Shown here in pieces: positions 45,201-57,599 of a stretch of DNA of 64,000 nt (positions are counted from its first letter, which is position 1; every line of letters begins with the position of its first letter). The position numbers and the translations under genes were made by a program. The notes beneath the pieces were generated by a model that saw nothing but the letters and a program-made list of their open reading frames with translations, had not been told where the DNA came from and did no database searches. Location of the stretch: assembly GCF_017654505.1 (NCBI RefSeq), contig NC_054548.1, forward strand, positions 32,625,774 to 32,689,773, read 5' to 3'. The stretch is from Polyodon spathula. Lineage: Eukaryota; Chordata; Actinopteri; Acipenseriformes; Polyodontidae.

Positions 45201-47165
45201 CCAAAAAACTTTCTATTTTAGCGAAGTAGATGTGTAAGTATTGCTCTTTGTGATAGAAGTACCAGATTCAGCAGATGTGTACTCTTGAATGTTGTCAGAT
45301 GTGTGGGCACAGCCACCACTTATTTCAAGTTAGCTGCTAAAATTACTTCAGCACCAAAAATAGACTATAGTGTTGGGCTATTTTGATGCAATGGAGAATG
45401 TAGTAACTGCTCTTAAATTGTAATGACAGTTTTCAGACAGATGTTAGATTTTGTTCTAATACTGCTCTTTTGTTCTAATAATATGCTCTGTATTAGAGGT
45501 CGTGTAGCAAACCTTTTGATTGGTATCGACATCTAACATTGTTCAGCATGTCCCAAAGTACATTCCTGCCTATTTCCAAGCAGATAGTGCCATGAAAAGG
45601 TAAAGAAATTAAAGTTTGAATGTGTGTATTAGTGTAGAAACATATGTACCGGAAATCATTTTGCAGCCATCTTGAAACTGACCAAACTTAACTGGTCATA
45701 GCGATGCCCACACGTCTCACATTGTTCACAATATTAAGGGAGTACGTTTCTGCCAATTTTCATACGCATCACAAATCTTGTTACTGGTCTACTACACTAT
45801 TACTATACTATTTGTATTTTCTATTATTTCAAAAGGACAAGACATCCAAAACATGCAAGAAATGAACTGGGGTATTCTAAACATTTATTTAGAAGTATAT
45901 ACATGTATAAACAGTACCATCCCATGTACAGTAATCCATTTTACTCTATGTATGCGTTTGTATTTGATATAAATCTGTGAATAGTAACTGGTTCACACCA
46001 TGTTTCATTACTTTAGTGCAATACTAAGAAACAGACATGTCAAATGCAGTTAGAATGGAATGCAAGTAGGAGGCAACACTGACATTCATATTTCTTTGTA
46101 CTTAAATCTATACTGTGGATAAATTTGTTTACTGAAATGATTAGAAGTAGAGGGTGACACTTTTATATATAAATCTCATTTTTATTTATATTTAATTGAT
46201 GTTCGTATTGTTATGCAAGCTGTTGACATTTTCACTGCAGTTAGATGAACCCGCTTTATACCTCGGTTGCTGTGCAGGCAATTTGGGATATAAACCGGGT
46301 TTCACGTTTGCCTATGACAGCATATTGAGTGCGAGAAAAAAAAAGAACGAACTAACAGTGAATTAAAGAGCAGTGTTTTTAAAACTACATTTAGTCATGA
46401 ATGTGCTGTCATACATTTACCATGAATCGACTGAAAAAGTTGACTGATGAGAGCTATAAATTAGGTGTTGCACTTTTTTGTGCATCTGTACAAGACTGAC
46501 TGAAATAACAAGTTGGTGGAGTTTGTTTGGTAACTGAACTATATCCCGTCAAGACCACCCTTGCAGCATTAGATGGCTGCACAAAATGTCAATTCATCAG
46601 CAGAGAGGATTATTGGTTGTAGTTGCATTGGAAATAAATTATATCTTGTGGTTACTTAGTTAAGCCCAGCCATGCAACATCTGACAGGCTGCACAAAACG
46701 TGACCTATGGTGCATGGAACACTGGTTTTTGAAAAATTGATGTAAAGCGAGGCAATACAAAAAAAATGGTTGATCTCTATTTACTATTTTAACATGTGGT
46801 GAAGTTGGTTATGTTGAGTATAATTATAAGTTCAATAATTAGTGAAATTGTGAAAGAAAATACTTTCATGTTTACCCATGGATACCCTTGGTAATTCATT
46901 TTAAATGTTCTAGTGTTGAAAAAATACCTCCTCAATGTAGAACAGCAAAATTATTATGATATATTTTGAAGTATATCAACCGCCCCAACTTATTGGTAGA
47001 CAATACAGAATAACTTGGACTGCCAGGGCTACTAAGTCAATGTGGGCAAGGTGGCAAACCTGTCGGGGTTCAACATTAACCATGGCCTGGTAGAGATTGC
47101 ATTTTGGCCCACAGTTATGAAGCATCACAGGCCCGACTGGGTCGGTGACAGACAGACAAGATATA
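45201..47165. other. u2af1: u2af1 intron 7, no feature recognised
   Basis: About 2 kb of AT-rich intron without recognised coding or transposon sequence. Two similar segments near 46555-46600 and 46665-46710 (both '...gcagc/gcaacat...ggctgcacaaaa') may be a weak local repeat. Confidence 0.5.
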
Positions 47166-48421
47166 CACACACCGAACGTACAAAACATTAGGAACACCTT
47201 CCTAATATGGAGTTGCACCCCCTTTTGCCCTCAGAACAGCCTCAATTCGTCGTGGCATGGACTCTACAAGGTGTTGAAAGCGTTCCACAGGGATGCTGGA
47301 ACACGTTGACTCCAATGCTTCCCACAGTTGTGTCAAGTTGGCTGGTAGTGGATCTCTACTCAGAATAGCTCGTTCCATCTCATCCCAGATGCTCAATTGG
47401 ATTGAGATCTGGTGACTGGGCAGGCCACTGCAGTAACCTAAATTCACTGTCATGTTTGTGGAACCATTCCTGGACAATCCAAGCCTTGTGGCATGGGGCA
47501 TTATCCTGCTGAAAAAAATCCATTAGCAGATGGATACACTGCTGCCATGAAGGGATGCACCTGATTGGCAATGATGTTCAGATATCCTGTGGCATTCAAA
47601 CGTTGCTCCACTTTTATCAAGAGGCCCAATGTGTGCCATGAACACACACCCCACACCACCACCACCAGCCTGCAATGTTGACACGCAGCATGATGGATGC
47701 ACGTACTCATGTGGTTTTCTCCATACCCTAGTCCTCCCATAAGGGAGGAACAGCAGGAACCAGGATTCAGATGACCAGGCAATGTTTTTCCAGTGTCCAG
47801 TATTTTCGTTCCTTAGCCCACTGCAACCGCAGTTTCTTGCGTTTTGCTGAAAGAAGTTGAACTCTGTTAGGTCGGCAGCTGCCATATCCCATTCGTGTCA
47901 AGGTACGATGAGTTGTGCATTCTCTTATGGGTCTTTTGGCACCAATATTGTACTGGACTGTCAGTTGACTAACTGTAGCCCCTCTGTTGCTCTGCACAAT
48001 TAGTGGCAGGCTCCTTTGGCCTCTCTCATAAATGAGCCGTTTTCAACCACTGGCTTGCTGTTGGCTGGGTAATGGACCATTCTTGATGCACATGGGAAAC
48101 TGTTGAGTGAAAAACCCAGCAGTGTTGCAGGTTTTGACACACTGAACCCAGCACACCTGGCACCTACCATACCCCGTTCAAAGGGATTTAAATCTTTTGT
48201 CTTGCCCATTTACCCTTTCAATGGCACCCATACACAATCCATGTCTCAACTGTGTCAAGACAAATCATTTTTTAACCTGTCTCCCCTTCATCTACACTGA
48301 TTGAAGTGGATTTAACAGGTTACATCAACAAGGGATCATAGCTTTCATCTGGATTCTCCTTGTCAGTCTATTTCATGGAAAGAGCAGGTGTTCCAAATGT
48401 TTTGTACACTGAGTGCGTGTG
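47166..48421 (-). mobile_element. Tc1-like transposon, full length but inactive (1256 bp)
   Basis: Inverted termini containing GTACAAAACATT-GGAACACC at both ends, flanked by TA (47164-47165 and 48422-48423). The transposase is on the minus strand: start MGKTKDLNPFERGMVGA (48209), DNA-binding part VSQLTVQYNIGAKRPIRE (47970), then SESWFLLF where the first catalytic Asp (usual SDES) reads Ser, FQQDNAPCHKAW with the second Asp, and SPDLNPIEHLG with the final Glu (47420). At least three frameshifts plus the lost Asp make it inactive. Typical Tc1 length. Confidence 0.9.
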
Positions 48422-48423
48422 TA

Positions 48424-49648
48424 TTTTTTTTATATATTATATATAGCACATGGCTTCCGTTTCATGAATCCAGGAAAACGGGCCAGTGTGTCAAAGCTGA
48501 AAATTTAAATTTACAAAAACCATTTTTTTAAAAACATAACTAACTAATCCTAACTTTCCCGCCGCACATCATATTTGTAAGGTCAGAATCGCAGACTGCT
48601 GTGCTGATACTCGTTCCCGCGGCAAAATCTTTTACAAAATCAGGTTTTCTACAACTAAGCAACCAATAAGCCAGAAGGAAAGCGCTGAAATCAATAAAAC
48701 AAAGAATGTACTTATGGAAACAAAAAAAAAAAAACGAAACATTTAGAGTGGAGGTTTCATTATAAAAGAGAAAAAAAAACGCTTTTTTTAAGTAACGCTT
48801 TGCCTTGTTTGGCGTCAGTTTCCCAGACTTGCAGATAAAACAGCAGCTTCATTTGTTGTGAATTCAACACTTCGTTTACATCATATCCAGTCTCACAATA
48901 AGGTGTCCTGATGGATACCGAGATACGCAATCAAATCGTCTAACACTCGGATTTGGGGTCTGATGTGTTCAAGTGAAAATGCCATTCACAATCTTTCCAG
49001 GACTCGCTGGTTCACTCAGCAATATTGGCGCTGACTTGGGAGAGGCTACACAAGTGACAACGCTGTATATACAATTCCTATTATTTTGTACTATGAATAT
49101 TGTTTTAATAGTGTTTATTATTATGAGTAAGGATGAGAATTTCAAATGGTTTCCTATTTGAATAAACAGAGTGCAACCTTTTTTGTGTATTCGATTACCC
49201 GAGCTCTGGTCCCTTACGCTACCAAAGGCATATGCAATAACAGCGTAAGCTAGTAAAGTTTAGCCGGGTACCACCTATCATATAGCAACCTAAATATTCT
49301 ACATCTGTTTAACAAATATTTATAAAATAATCTTGGTGTAAATATCGTAACCTGGCCAAAAAAGAATATATTCCAACAGTTTAACATTACCAATAACAAC
49401 TAGCCATTAAGTACTGACATCAGATCAATCCAAGTCAAGTTACTTTGTTTAATCAATAACCTGTAAATAATTCAAAACAAGGATACCTGGTTGTACTTTT
49501 ATTGGTCAGTGCAAATGTTGCCGTTACTCCATCCATTCACAGAAAGTCAACAGTTGATGTTTTATATTGAACAGCAGCCCAGAGTTTAAAAAACAAACAA
49601 ACAAAAAAAAAACCTCCTTTCCAACTCCAAGTATCTTGCCTTTTCTTA
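48424..49648. other. u2af1: u2af1 intron 7, no feature recognised
   Basis: Intronic sequence between the two Tc1 elements. An open frame at 48973-49161 has a hydrophobic stretch (LYIQFLLFCTMNIVLIVFII) but no homology that I recognise and no splice-site support. I leave it unannotated. Confidence 0.5.
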
Positions 49649-49650
49649 TA

Positions 49651-50725
49651 CACTGAACAAAAATATAAATGCAACATGCAATAATTTCAAAGATTTTACC
49701 GAGTTACAGTTCATATAAGGAAATCAGTCAATTGAAATAAATTCATTAGGCCCTAATCTATGGATTTCACATGACTGGGAATACAGATAAGCATCTGTTG
49801 GTCACAGATACGTTAAAAAAAAAGAAGGTTGGGGTGTGGATCAGAAAACCAGTCAGTATCTTGTGACACCACCATTTGCCTCATGAATGGCACGACAATG
49901 GGCCTCAGGATCTCATCACGGTATCTCCGTGCATTCAAATTGCCATAGATAAAATGCAACTGTGTTCATCGTCCGTAGCTTATGCCTGCCCATACCATAA
50001 CCCCACTGCCACAACTTTGACATCAGCAAACCGCTCGCCCACACGACGCCATACATGCTGTCTGCCATCTGCCCGGTACAGTTGAAACTGGGATTCATCT
50101 GTGAAGAGCACACTTCTCCAGCATTTGCCCATTGAAGTCAGTTACAACGCCGAACTGCAGTCTGTTCATGACCCTGGTGAGGTAGACTAGCACGCAGATG
50201 AGCTTCCCCAGAGACGGTTTCTGACAGTTTGTGCAGAAATTCTTCGGTTGTGCAAACCTACAGTTTCATCAGCTGTCCGACTGGCTGGTCTCAGACAATC
50301 CCGCAGATGAAGAAGCCGGATGTGGAGGTCCTGGGCTGGCGTGGTTACACGTGGTTTGCGGTTGCGAGGCCATTTGGACATACTGCCAAATTCTCTAAAA
50401 CAATGCTGGAGGTGGCTTATGGTAGAGAAATAAACAATCAATTCTCTGGCAACAGCACTGATGGACATTCCTGCAGTCAGCATGCCAACTGCACGCTCCC
50501 TCAAAACTTGAGACATATGTGGCATTGTGTTGTGACAAAACTGCACATTTTAGAGTGGCCTTTTATTGTCCCCAGCACAAGGTGCACCTGTGTAATGATC
50601 ATGCTGTTTAATCAGCTTCTTGATATGCCACACCTGTCAAGTGGATGGATTATCTTGGCAAAGGAGAAATGTTCACCAACAGGGATGTAAACAAATTTGT
50701 GCACAAAATTTGAAAGAAATAACTG
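49651..50725 (-). mobile_element. Tc1-like transposon, internally deleted and end-truncated
   Basis: The left TIR starts CACTGAACAAAAATATAAAT after TA at 49649-49650, a well-known fish Tc1-like terminus. The right side ends near 50725 ('gtgcacaaaatttgaaagaaataa') just short of the terminal inverted repeat. Transposase on the minus strand: MPHMSQVLRERAVGMLTAGM at 50528, homeodomain-like region through RISAQTVRNRLW (50205), then VMVWAGISYGR-like sequence near 50000. The DNARPH and terminal Glu regions are missing, so it is dead. Confidence 0.85.
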
Positions 50726-50929
50726 TGTGTAACTATACACAGTTAGAAACATACTGAAAATAAAAGCCACCATGAAAAAATAAATATATTGGGCCAGATA
50801 AAATTGCATCCGGGCCAGTAAAAACACTAGCTTAGTGGCTCGAGAGGAGAGTAGTTAAAAATCTAAAAACGTAGAGCCCTGCCTGTTCAGTTTGATCAGA
50901 GAGGTTTCAATATTCCTTTAAATTTATTA

Positions 50930-51335
50930 CAGCACCAATTACTTAACCTGATTTTCTCCCCAATTTGGAATGTCCAATTATTTTACCCCCAACTCAGCAA
51001 TTCCCCACACAGCTCAAGAGAACTGAAAGTGGTGTGAACGTCTTCCGATCCAGCTTCCTCTTTTATACCAAGGAAAGCAAGAGCAGATGTCAACAAGCAA
51101 CTGACATCAGGAGGACAAAGGTCAGCCCTGCATGTGGGTTTTGACCAGCAGAGTTCGCTGTAGCGTGACGAGAAGAAAAAGTCACTGCCAGTTTTGCCTC
51201 CCTAAGACACGAGTGTCAGAGTCAATGCAATGCTCCCTTCAGAACTCCCAGCGATTCCGCACAGCCAGGACGCAAACCTGCACTGCACACCATGCGGCTG
51301 TGCTTTTACCAGGCAAACCACTCTGGGACTAATTT
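50930..51335. repeat. probable interspersed repeat, family unknown
   Basis: GC-richer island in AT-rich intron with phrases such as 'ccccaatttggaatgtccaatt', 'gaccagcagagttcgc' and 'gattccgcacagccaggac' that I recall as recurring in non-teleost fish genomes. I cannot verify copy number here and see no coding frame. It could be a SINE or a composite repeat. Confidence 0.35.
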
Positions 51336-52298
51336 CAATATTGCTTTTACAATGGAAAACAATACCAAGTGGTTTGTAAACTTGTAGAAGCATGATAATT
51401 ATATTATGTAGTTACAATGGAAGGAATTAAAATGCTTACTATTGGTGTTTGAGGTTTTTTTCTGTCAAAATATGTATAGTAGTAACTCAACAGTACTTGC
51501 ACACTTATATTGTGCCTTCTTTCCTTTGTCTTCCACAACAAAATCCCTATCCTACAGGCACATTATTTCTGGGGTTTTGTGTGTAGGCATTTTTGTACAT
51601 TTCACCACAATTGTTTTAAATCCTCTGTATCTTAACTATAATACAGATTAAAATCCTGCTAACAAGCCTCCATCCTGACTAACTTTGTTTTAGATCTAGC
51701 AAGCGCAGTCTCCAATAGAAATGTAGGAATGTGCTGTCACTCAGTAGCTGGGGCAGGTTTAAAGTATTCAGAACGAATCAATGACAGATGCAGGCAGGCA
51801 GGCAGGCAGACGGGACATTGCCCAGCAGCATTGGGAAATGTATTTATTATGTTTGCAGTAGGTTTTAAAGGGAAAAGGGTAAAGTCAACGTGAATTGATT
51901 AACCATTTCCAGTGTTTACTGGCTATCCACCGGTTTCATTTTTTTGTATCTGGGGGTGTTTTTGTTTAAAACAGAAAATCAGAGGCCCTAATTATAATTG
52001 AGTTCACCATGCCAGACGGGAATTAAAGAAACACAGAAGCTCCTTGACTGCTGAAAGTTGGTGCTTCTTAAAAAATGAGGACACTGATAAAATCATGCTT
52101 TCTGGTTTCACTTGCAAAATTAATCTAAGTTTATAGAAGACAATTATTACAAGCCAAAATATAAAAGCTCATTTCCCTTTGCTGGTTATTTTTTCAAAGG
52201 GTAATGTTTCATCTATAGAAGGACACAAGCTAGTTCATGAAGCAAAGCAAGATTACCCTCAGCATGGGAACCTCCTAAGTTTTAAACTGCAACTCTAC
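51336..52298. other. u2af1: u2af1 intron 7 near exon 7, no feature recognised
   Basis: AT-rich intron up to the exon 7 donor. It includes a short (GGCA)n tract near 51791-51808. No gene or transposon signature. Confidence 0.5.
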
Positions 52299-52391
52299 CT
52301 TTTCCGACGGCGGCCATACAGTTCCCGACGTAGCTCCCTGGAAATGGGCTTCAGATGCATAAAGTTGCAAAACCCACCTCGGGTGCACTCT
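52299..52391 (-). CDS. u2af1: U2AF 35-kDa subunit, exon 7 (second zinc finger)
   Basis: 93-bp exon on the minus strand. The acceptor ends aaattacag before AGAGTGC at 52391; the donor GTAGAG begins at 52298. It encodes [20 protein letters not shown], then [10 protein letters not shown]. Together with the last residues of exon 6 it forms the second CCCH zinc finger (C-x7-C-x5-C-x3-H), which with the first finger contacts the 3' splice-site AG. The spacing is intact. The intron to exon 6 is only 194 bp, while the intron to exon 8 is about 8.5 kb and full of mobile elements. Confidence 0.96.
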
Positions 52392-52585
52392 CTGTAATTT
52401 AAATAGAGATGTCATGAGACAAAGAAACTTCAAGAAAAATGCACCAAGTCTGAATGTTTAGCATCAAAATACTTTTCTGTGGCAAGAGCATTTCAGTATC
52501 TTTGAAAAGGAAACAGAGTCGTCGTAGCAACTTTCTGGTTTTAGCAAATGAAAATCTGCTATTAAAAACAGGCCATGCCAGTTAC

Positions 52586-52719
52586 CCCATTTCATATTGG
52601 CGACAGCAGGCTTCCCTGAAGTCTGTCACAGGCGAAAGCTCTGCATGAATAGGCTGTCCGTTGAACCATCGGTTGTTTAAATCCATCACAGCTTTCTCAG
52701 CATCCTCCTCTCTGCGGAA
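52586..52719 (-). CDS. u2af1: U2AF 35-kDa subunit, exon 6 (end of UHM/RRM domain)
   Basis: 134-bp exon on the minus strand. The acceptor is a long T-run ending gtag before TTCCGC at 52719; the donor GTAACT starts at 52585. It encodes FRREEDAEKAVMDLNNRWFN, GQPIHAELSPVTDFRE and ACCRQYEMG. This is the last part of the UHM domain that binds U2AF2, plus the start of zinc finger 2, including the glutamine equivalent to human Q157, a recurrent leukaemia mutation site. The sequence is nearly identical to the human protein apart from I to M in AVMDL. The upstream exon 5 was not found before 64000, so intron 5 exceeds 11 kb. Confidence 0.96.
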
Positions 52720-52829
52720 CTACAAAAAAAAAAAAAAAAGCAACGTGAAATTTAGAAAATGTTGAACCACAATGTTAAAACAGCAGATGGCTTTGAATAA
52801 ACTTTATGAACACACTGAACAAATAGCAA

Positions 52830-53105
52830 AGTCAATATTAACATTTTTAGGTTACTATATATTTAACTCTGAAACTTTTTTTCCCCCCACTTTACCCAAC
52901 ACATTTAAGACCTACCAGTGCCCAAAATAGAATCATACACATATGACCCCATGTTCATATTTCTGTATGAGGTTCCAGAACTGAAGATCAGCTGCATTCA
53001 AGTATATTTATTCAGGCTTACAAATGTAACCCCTTTGTAGCCTCCATTGCTGTGGTCTTTGGGTAGCCACCATCTGCCACGTTCGATTTTCGCGTTATGC
53101 GTTTG
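52830..53105. repeat. u2af1 intronic duplicated block, copy 2
   Basis: Counterpart of 43985-44155 plus 44372-44455 in the same orientation, here contiguous. Contains 'cacatttaagacctaccag', 'gaatcatacac', 'gatcagctgcattcaagtat' and 'cctccattgctgtggtctt' shared with copy 1. Non-coding. Confidence 0.75.
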
Positions 53106-53109
53106 CACT

Positions 53110-53440
53110 GAACATAGAGACTTTCGTTGGTGTTGCATTACATAGCATTAGGTTGGTGGCTTTAATTTCATTATACACCACCCACAATATTTCGCAGGTG
53201 TTGGGATCCAATATAAATCCACTATATATCTAGGGCAGCAATATAGGGAGAGACCAACAGAAAAACAAAATAGGCTAATAAATACTGTACAACCACTCCC
53301 TCGTTTTATCGTTTGTCAGGGTCCAATATAAATCCTCTATGCAACCCGCCTTTTTTCATTTTTTGTATAAGCAGCAGCACAGTCTTAATTTGTACTGCAA
53401 AGAGTAATTGCTTTTCATCTCCAATTAATTTCACGAGTCT
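53110..53440 (-). mobile_element. Tigger-like fragment
   Basis: 53230-53330, read on the minus strand, resembles 27405-27515: shared 'gtggttgtacagtattt', 'attagcctat', 'ggtctctc' and 'atatatag-ggattta'. Non-coding remnant of a Tigger/pogo-type element next to the CR1 copy. Confidence 0.5.
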
Positions 53441-53448
53441 GCCTCCAA

Positions 53449-54736
53449 GATCCAAAATGGAAAATTACCTATATGGTAACAGGGTCCTGGGAGACAGTCA
53501 ACATGGTTTCAGGAAAGGGAGATCGTGTCTAACTAACTTGCTTGATTTTTTTGAGGATGCAACATCGATAATGGATAATTGCAAAGCATATGACATGGTT
53601 TATTTAGATTTCCAGAAAGCTTTTGACAAAGTCCCGCACAAAAGATTCATTCTCAAACTGAACGCAGTTGGGATTCAAGGAAACACATGTACATGGATTA
53701 GGGAGTGGTTAACATGTAGAAAACAGAAAGTACTGATTAGAGGAAAAACCTCAGAATGGAGTGTGGTAACCAGCGGTGTACCACAGGGATCAGTATTAGG
53801 TCCTCTGCTATTCCTAATCTACATTAATGATCTAGATTCTGGTATAGTAAGCAAACTTGTTAAATTTGCAGACGACACAAAAGTAGGAGGAGTGGCAAAC
53901 ACTGTTGCAGCAGCAAAGGTCATTCAAAATGATCTAGACAAGATGCAGAACTGGGCAGACACGTGGCAAATGACATTTAATAGAGAACAGTGTAAGGCAC
54001 TGCACACAGGAAATAAAAATGTGCATTATAAATAACATATGGGAGATACTGAAATTGGAGAAGGAATCTATGAAAAAGACCTAGGAGTTTTTGTTGACTC
54101 AGAAATGTCTTCATCTAGGCAATGTGGGGAAGCTATAAAAAAGGCTAACAAGATGCTCGGATACATTGTGAAAAGTGTTGAATTTAAATCAAGGGAAGTA
54201 ATGTTAAAACTGTACAATGCACTTGTAAGACCTCATCTTGAATATTGTGTGCAGTTCTGGTCACCTCGCTATAAAAAAGATATTGCTGCTCTAGAAAGAG
54301 TGCAAAGAAGAGCGACCAGAATTATTCCGGGCTTAAAAGGCATGTCATATGCAGACAGGCTAAAAGAATTGAATCTGTTCAGTCTTGAACAAAGAAGACT
54401 ACGTGGCGACCTAATTCAAGCATTCAAAATTCTAAAAGGTATTGACAATGTCGACCCAAGGGACTTTTTCAGCCTGAAAAAAGAAACAAAGGACCAGGGG
54501 TCACAAATGGAGATTAGACAAAGGGGCATTCAGAACAGAAAATAGGAGGCACTTTTTTGCACAGAGAATTGTGAGGGTCTGGAATCAACTCCCCAGTAAT
54601 GTTGTTGAAGCCGACACCCTGGGATCCTTCAAGAAGCTGCTTGATGAGATTCTGGGATCAATAAGCTACTAACAAACAACCAAACGAGCAAGACGGGGCG
54701 AATGGCCTCCTCTCGTTTGTAAACTTTATGTTCTTT
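53449..54736 (+). mobile_element. CR1 LINE, 5'-truncated, young copy
   Basis: Plus-strand CR1 from the RT domain (MENYLYGNRVLGDSQHGFRK at 53457) through YLDFQKAFDKVPHKR, SGVPQGSVLGPLLF and FADDTKVGG to the C-terminus, broken by one nonsense codon near 54034 (TAA after HYK) and a frameshift near 54490. The 3' end is near 54730 with a single 'ttatgttctt' unit. It is nearly identical to the copy starting at 30286 and starts at almost the same internal position. It lies in u2af1 intron 5, antisense to the gene. Confidence 0.92.
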
Positions 54737-55976
54737 CTCAAATGCACAAACCTGCTGTTTCCCAAAATCGCCACTGCCTGCTGTATCCTGCACAAACTTG
54801 TCAACAAAATTAGGTTTAAGAATCAGTGCCTGCCTGTGAAGGTGACAGTCTCGAGAAAAAAAAAAGTGGCACTGCCTTTCACAACAAGCCAAAAACAAGC
54901 ACAACCCATGGTCAAGTGGGTGTTTACATAAATCACAATAAAAAAAAGCCGCCCGCATTATCACTAAGGTGAGCTACACCACTGCTAACCATGAAATCAC
55001 CCTTCAGCCACTACTTTCTTCTGTCATGGAATCCACAGTAAGAACCGACCTGCTCCCTTGCAATATTTGTAGTTAAGGATAAATACACTCATTAACATTT
55101 ACATGTGAAACGTGGGTTTCCATGCAAAATTGAACGTGGATTTTCCTGTGTTTCATCATTTATACGAGTAAATGAGATTTACCCTATCCCCCTCTGGCAG
55201 TTTTTTCTGCCACAAACCTGATTTACCCGAGTATTTCTCCCAAACGCACAAGAGCATCACCATTTCACGTGTAAAATGACCCTTATGGAAACCCCAAAAA
55301 TGTGGATTCATAAAAAAAAAAAAAAAAAAAGGGGGGGGGTTTACCCTTGATTAGTACCTGTGTTTCATAAAATTAACAACAACATCGGCCTACTGTATTT
55401 GACTACATCTTGTTTGTTTATATGACGGTAAAGAAATATTAAATGCTCCTGGCTGTCATCACATGACACCATTGTAATGTATCAGGTGTGTGGGAGGTAC
55501 TGCAGTTAAATTGTTCTTATGGTATAGTTGGTGTTGGAGAGAAACTACTCTAGTGAGCTTGATCATTCGACAGACGCTCCCCGGGTTACGCAAGACCTGA
55601 CTTACGCAAATTCGACCTTACGCAAAAAGTTCAGATGATGTAATGCCTGTCTCCTCCTCCTCAGACAAATTAAGCCCACTGTCACCCACCACCAAAATGC
55701 AGCCTTCAGTGTGCCAGGATAACAATAAGATTAACGTAAATGCAATGTTTTTGTTGTAATTGTTTTTTATACTTGCAATGACTCATGTTTTCATTCCTTT
55801 TTTCATGTTGTTTAAACACCTACTGTACATACACATTTACATAGCTATGCATACAAAAAACACAATGTACAGTATTACAGTAATATATACTGTATAAATA
55901 CATAACTTATTTTTATAATACTGTACTAATTGAGAAGGATTGTAATTATACTAATTGTAAATCTCGAAAAACTAAT
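54737..55976. other. u2af1: u2af1 intron 5 segment with weak transposon traces
   Basis: 54760-54810 reads PKIATACCILHKLVNK on the + strand, reminiscent of the C-terminal LH motif of Harbinger transposases, but too short to assign. 55098-55310 has imperfect inverted ends (gtgggtttccatgc / ttatggaaacccc), possibly a MITE. 55568-55640 ('gacgctccccgggttacgcaag') resembles a Tigger end. None is complete. Confidence 0.4.
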
Positions 55977-56190
55977 CACTTCTAAATCTTTTGTAGTCAT
56001 TTTTGTATTACTTTAGTATAAATACATGTTAATTTGGATTCATATGTTGTATTTTTCTGACTGTGAACGAAAAGACACACATTTGCCTATTTTCCCATTG
56101 GAAATAGAGATATTTTGAAATATCATTGCCCTGGTCACAAAAGCAAAGTTTGTGGGGAATAATAGCCATTTTCTATACTTTTGAGGCATA
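55977..56190. repeat. 215-bp repeat, copy 2 (copy 1 at 24284-24500)
   Basis: Nearly identical to 24284-24500 in the same orientation, from 'cacttctaaatcttttgtag' to 'ttttgaggcata'. Non-coding. It lies about 310 bases upstream of the piggyBac-like relic at 56500-57530. Confidence 0.75.
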
Positions 56191-56499
56191 AGCAATTAGA
56201 AAATAACACTTACTACCCAGGAACAAAAATTGTGTTAGTGTTATTTTTCCTATTCTGCATTCCCCACCCCCCTGCTTGTAAAAACTATTTTGATTAGTAT
56301 TTATTGATTTTATATTTTCTACAATTTTACAGTAACTAATGATTATTGGGGGTTGTTTTTTCAATAAATATTGTACAGATCCATTTTTTCTCCTTTCCCA
56401 ACAATTTGAATTTATTAAGTTTCCATTTGCTACATTTAAAATATGTAAATTGGGATAAAAATGGCCTTGAATTTGATTTGTGTTTATTTTATTGTTAAA

Positions 56500-57530
56500 T
56501 TTTGAAATGGCTCAGTGCAGAGGCTGTTGCTGACCTCCTAATGGAGTCAAGACTCAGATTTTGTGCCTGATGACTCTGTAGTGATTATGTTCAGAGTGAC
56601 TCTTCCTCCAGTGAAAAATCCAACAGCAGTAAGAGCAGCCAATGGACATTGAGCTGGAGCCCCTAACCGAACCTATTTAAAACGGTATATTCCCATGAAA
56701 CATGGCCGTTATGGGATTAAACGGAGATCTCCACTGGCTACACTCATTGGTTCAGTGTGTACACAGGGAAGGACTCTCAGATTGAGCTGCCTGGCTGCCC
56801 CCATGGTTGCAGACCAGAGAATTGTAAGGGATATGGCTTCACCCCTCCTAAATTTGGGCTACCATTTGTATGTAGACAACTTCTACGCAGGAATCCCTCT
56901 GTTTAGAGCCTTGTACACATTCCAAACAATTGCTTGTGGCATAATAAGACCAAACCAGAAGGGATTTCCCCATCAATTGGCAACCAAGAAACAGAGGCGC
57001 GGCAAAACCAGCGCTGGGAGGAACTACTGGCAATGAAATACACATAAAAAAAAAAAAAAAAAAAAAAAACTCTAGCACAAGTAAGCCCGAGTGTAGACAC
57101 ATGGAAGGTATAGATAAAGTCAGACCAAATCCTAAGGCAGTACAATGCTGCAAGGAAGACCATGGCATGGTATTAAAAACTCACCATGTACATGGTCCAG
57201 ATTTCATTATACAACAGCCACGTTGTGTACTGTACGGCTCCAGAAAACAAGCTTCCTTTTCTAGCCTTTCAGACTTCTGTCATCTCCAGCCTCATATTTG
57301 CCGGCCAAGAAATGCCAGAAATGGTAAGATTAGAGACAGTGGCTAGACTTACTGAATGTCATTTCATACCAACGCTGCCACCATCTGGGTGTAAAGCAAG
57401 ACCACAAAAGTGCAGCAAGTGTTCCCGCAAGGGCATGCAGAGGAATACACGGTACTACCGTCCACACTGTCCCTCTCAGCCAGGCCTCTGTTTGGAGGAG
57501 TGTTTTGAAAAGATACCACATGGTACATGA
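56500..57530 (+). pseudogene. piggyBac-like transposase relic
   Basis: Plus strand. A weak N-terminal trace at 56508-56640 (MAQCRAVADLLMES-like, then acidic serine-rich sequence) is followed by a core fragment (56695-57036) with NLGYHLYVDNFYAGIPLFRA, containing the catalytic DNFY aspartate, and CGIIRPNQKGFP. The C-terminal cysteine-rich finger (57390-57530) reads KCSKCSRKGMQRNTRYY, then CPSQPGLCLEECFEK, complete in cysteine spacing. Most of the catalytic domain between N-terminus and core is deleted and a poly-A run interrupts at 57046-57069. It is a different family from the relic at 29.4-34.8 kb. Confidence 0.85.
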
Positions 57531-57599
57531 GTACTAAAAAGACTAAACCCCAGAACAAACCACCATAACCTTTAACAAATGGAACATTAGGTTATTTGA

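Noticed and set aside
48973..49161. Hydrophobic 62-codon open frame in u2af1 intron 7
   Set aside because: No homology, no start or splice context, AT-rich background; probably chance.
54740..54931. Possible Harbinger transposase C-terminus (ACCILHKLVNK)
   Set aside because: Only about 16 residues are suggestive; too little to call an element.
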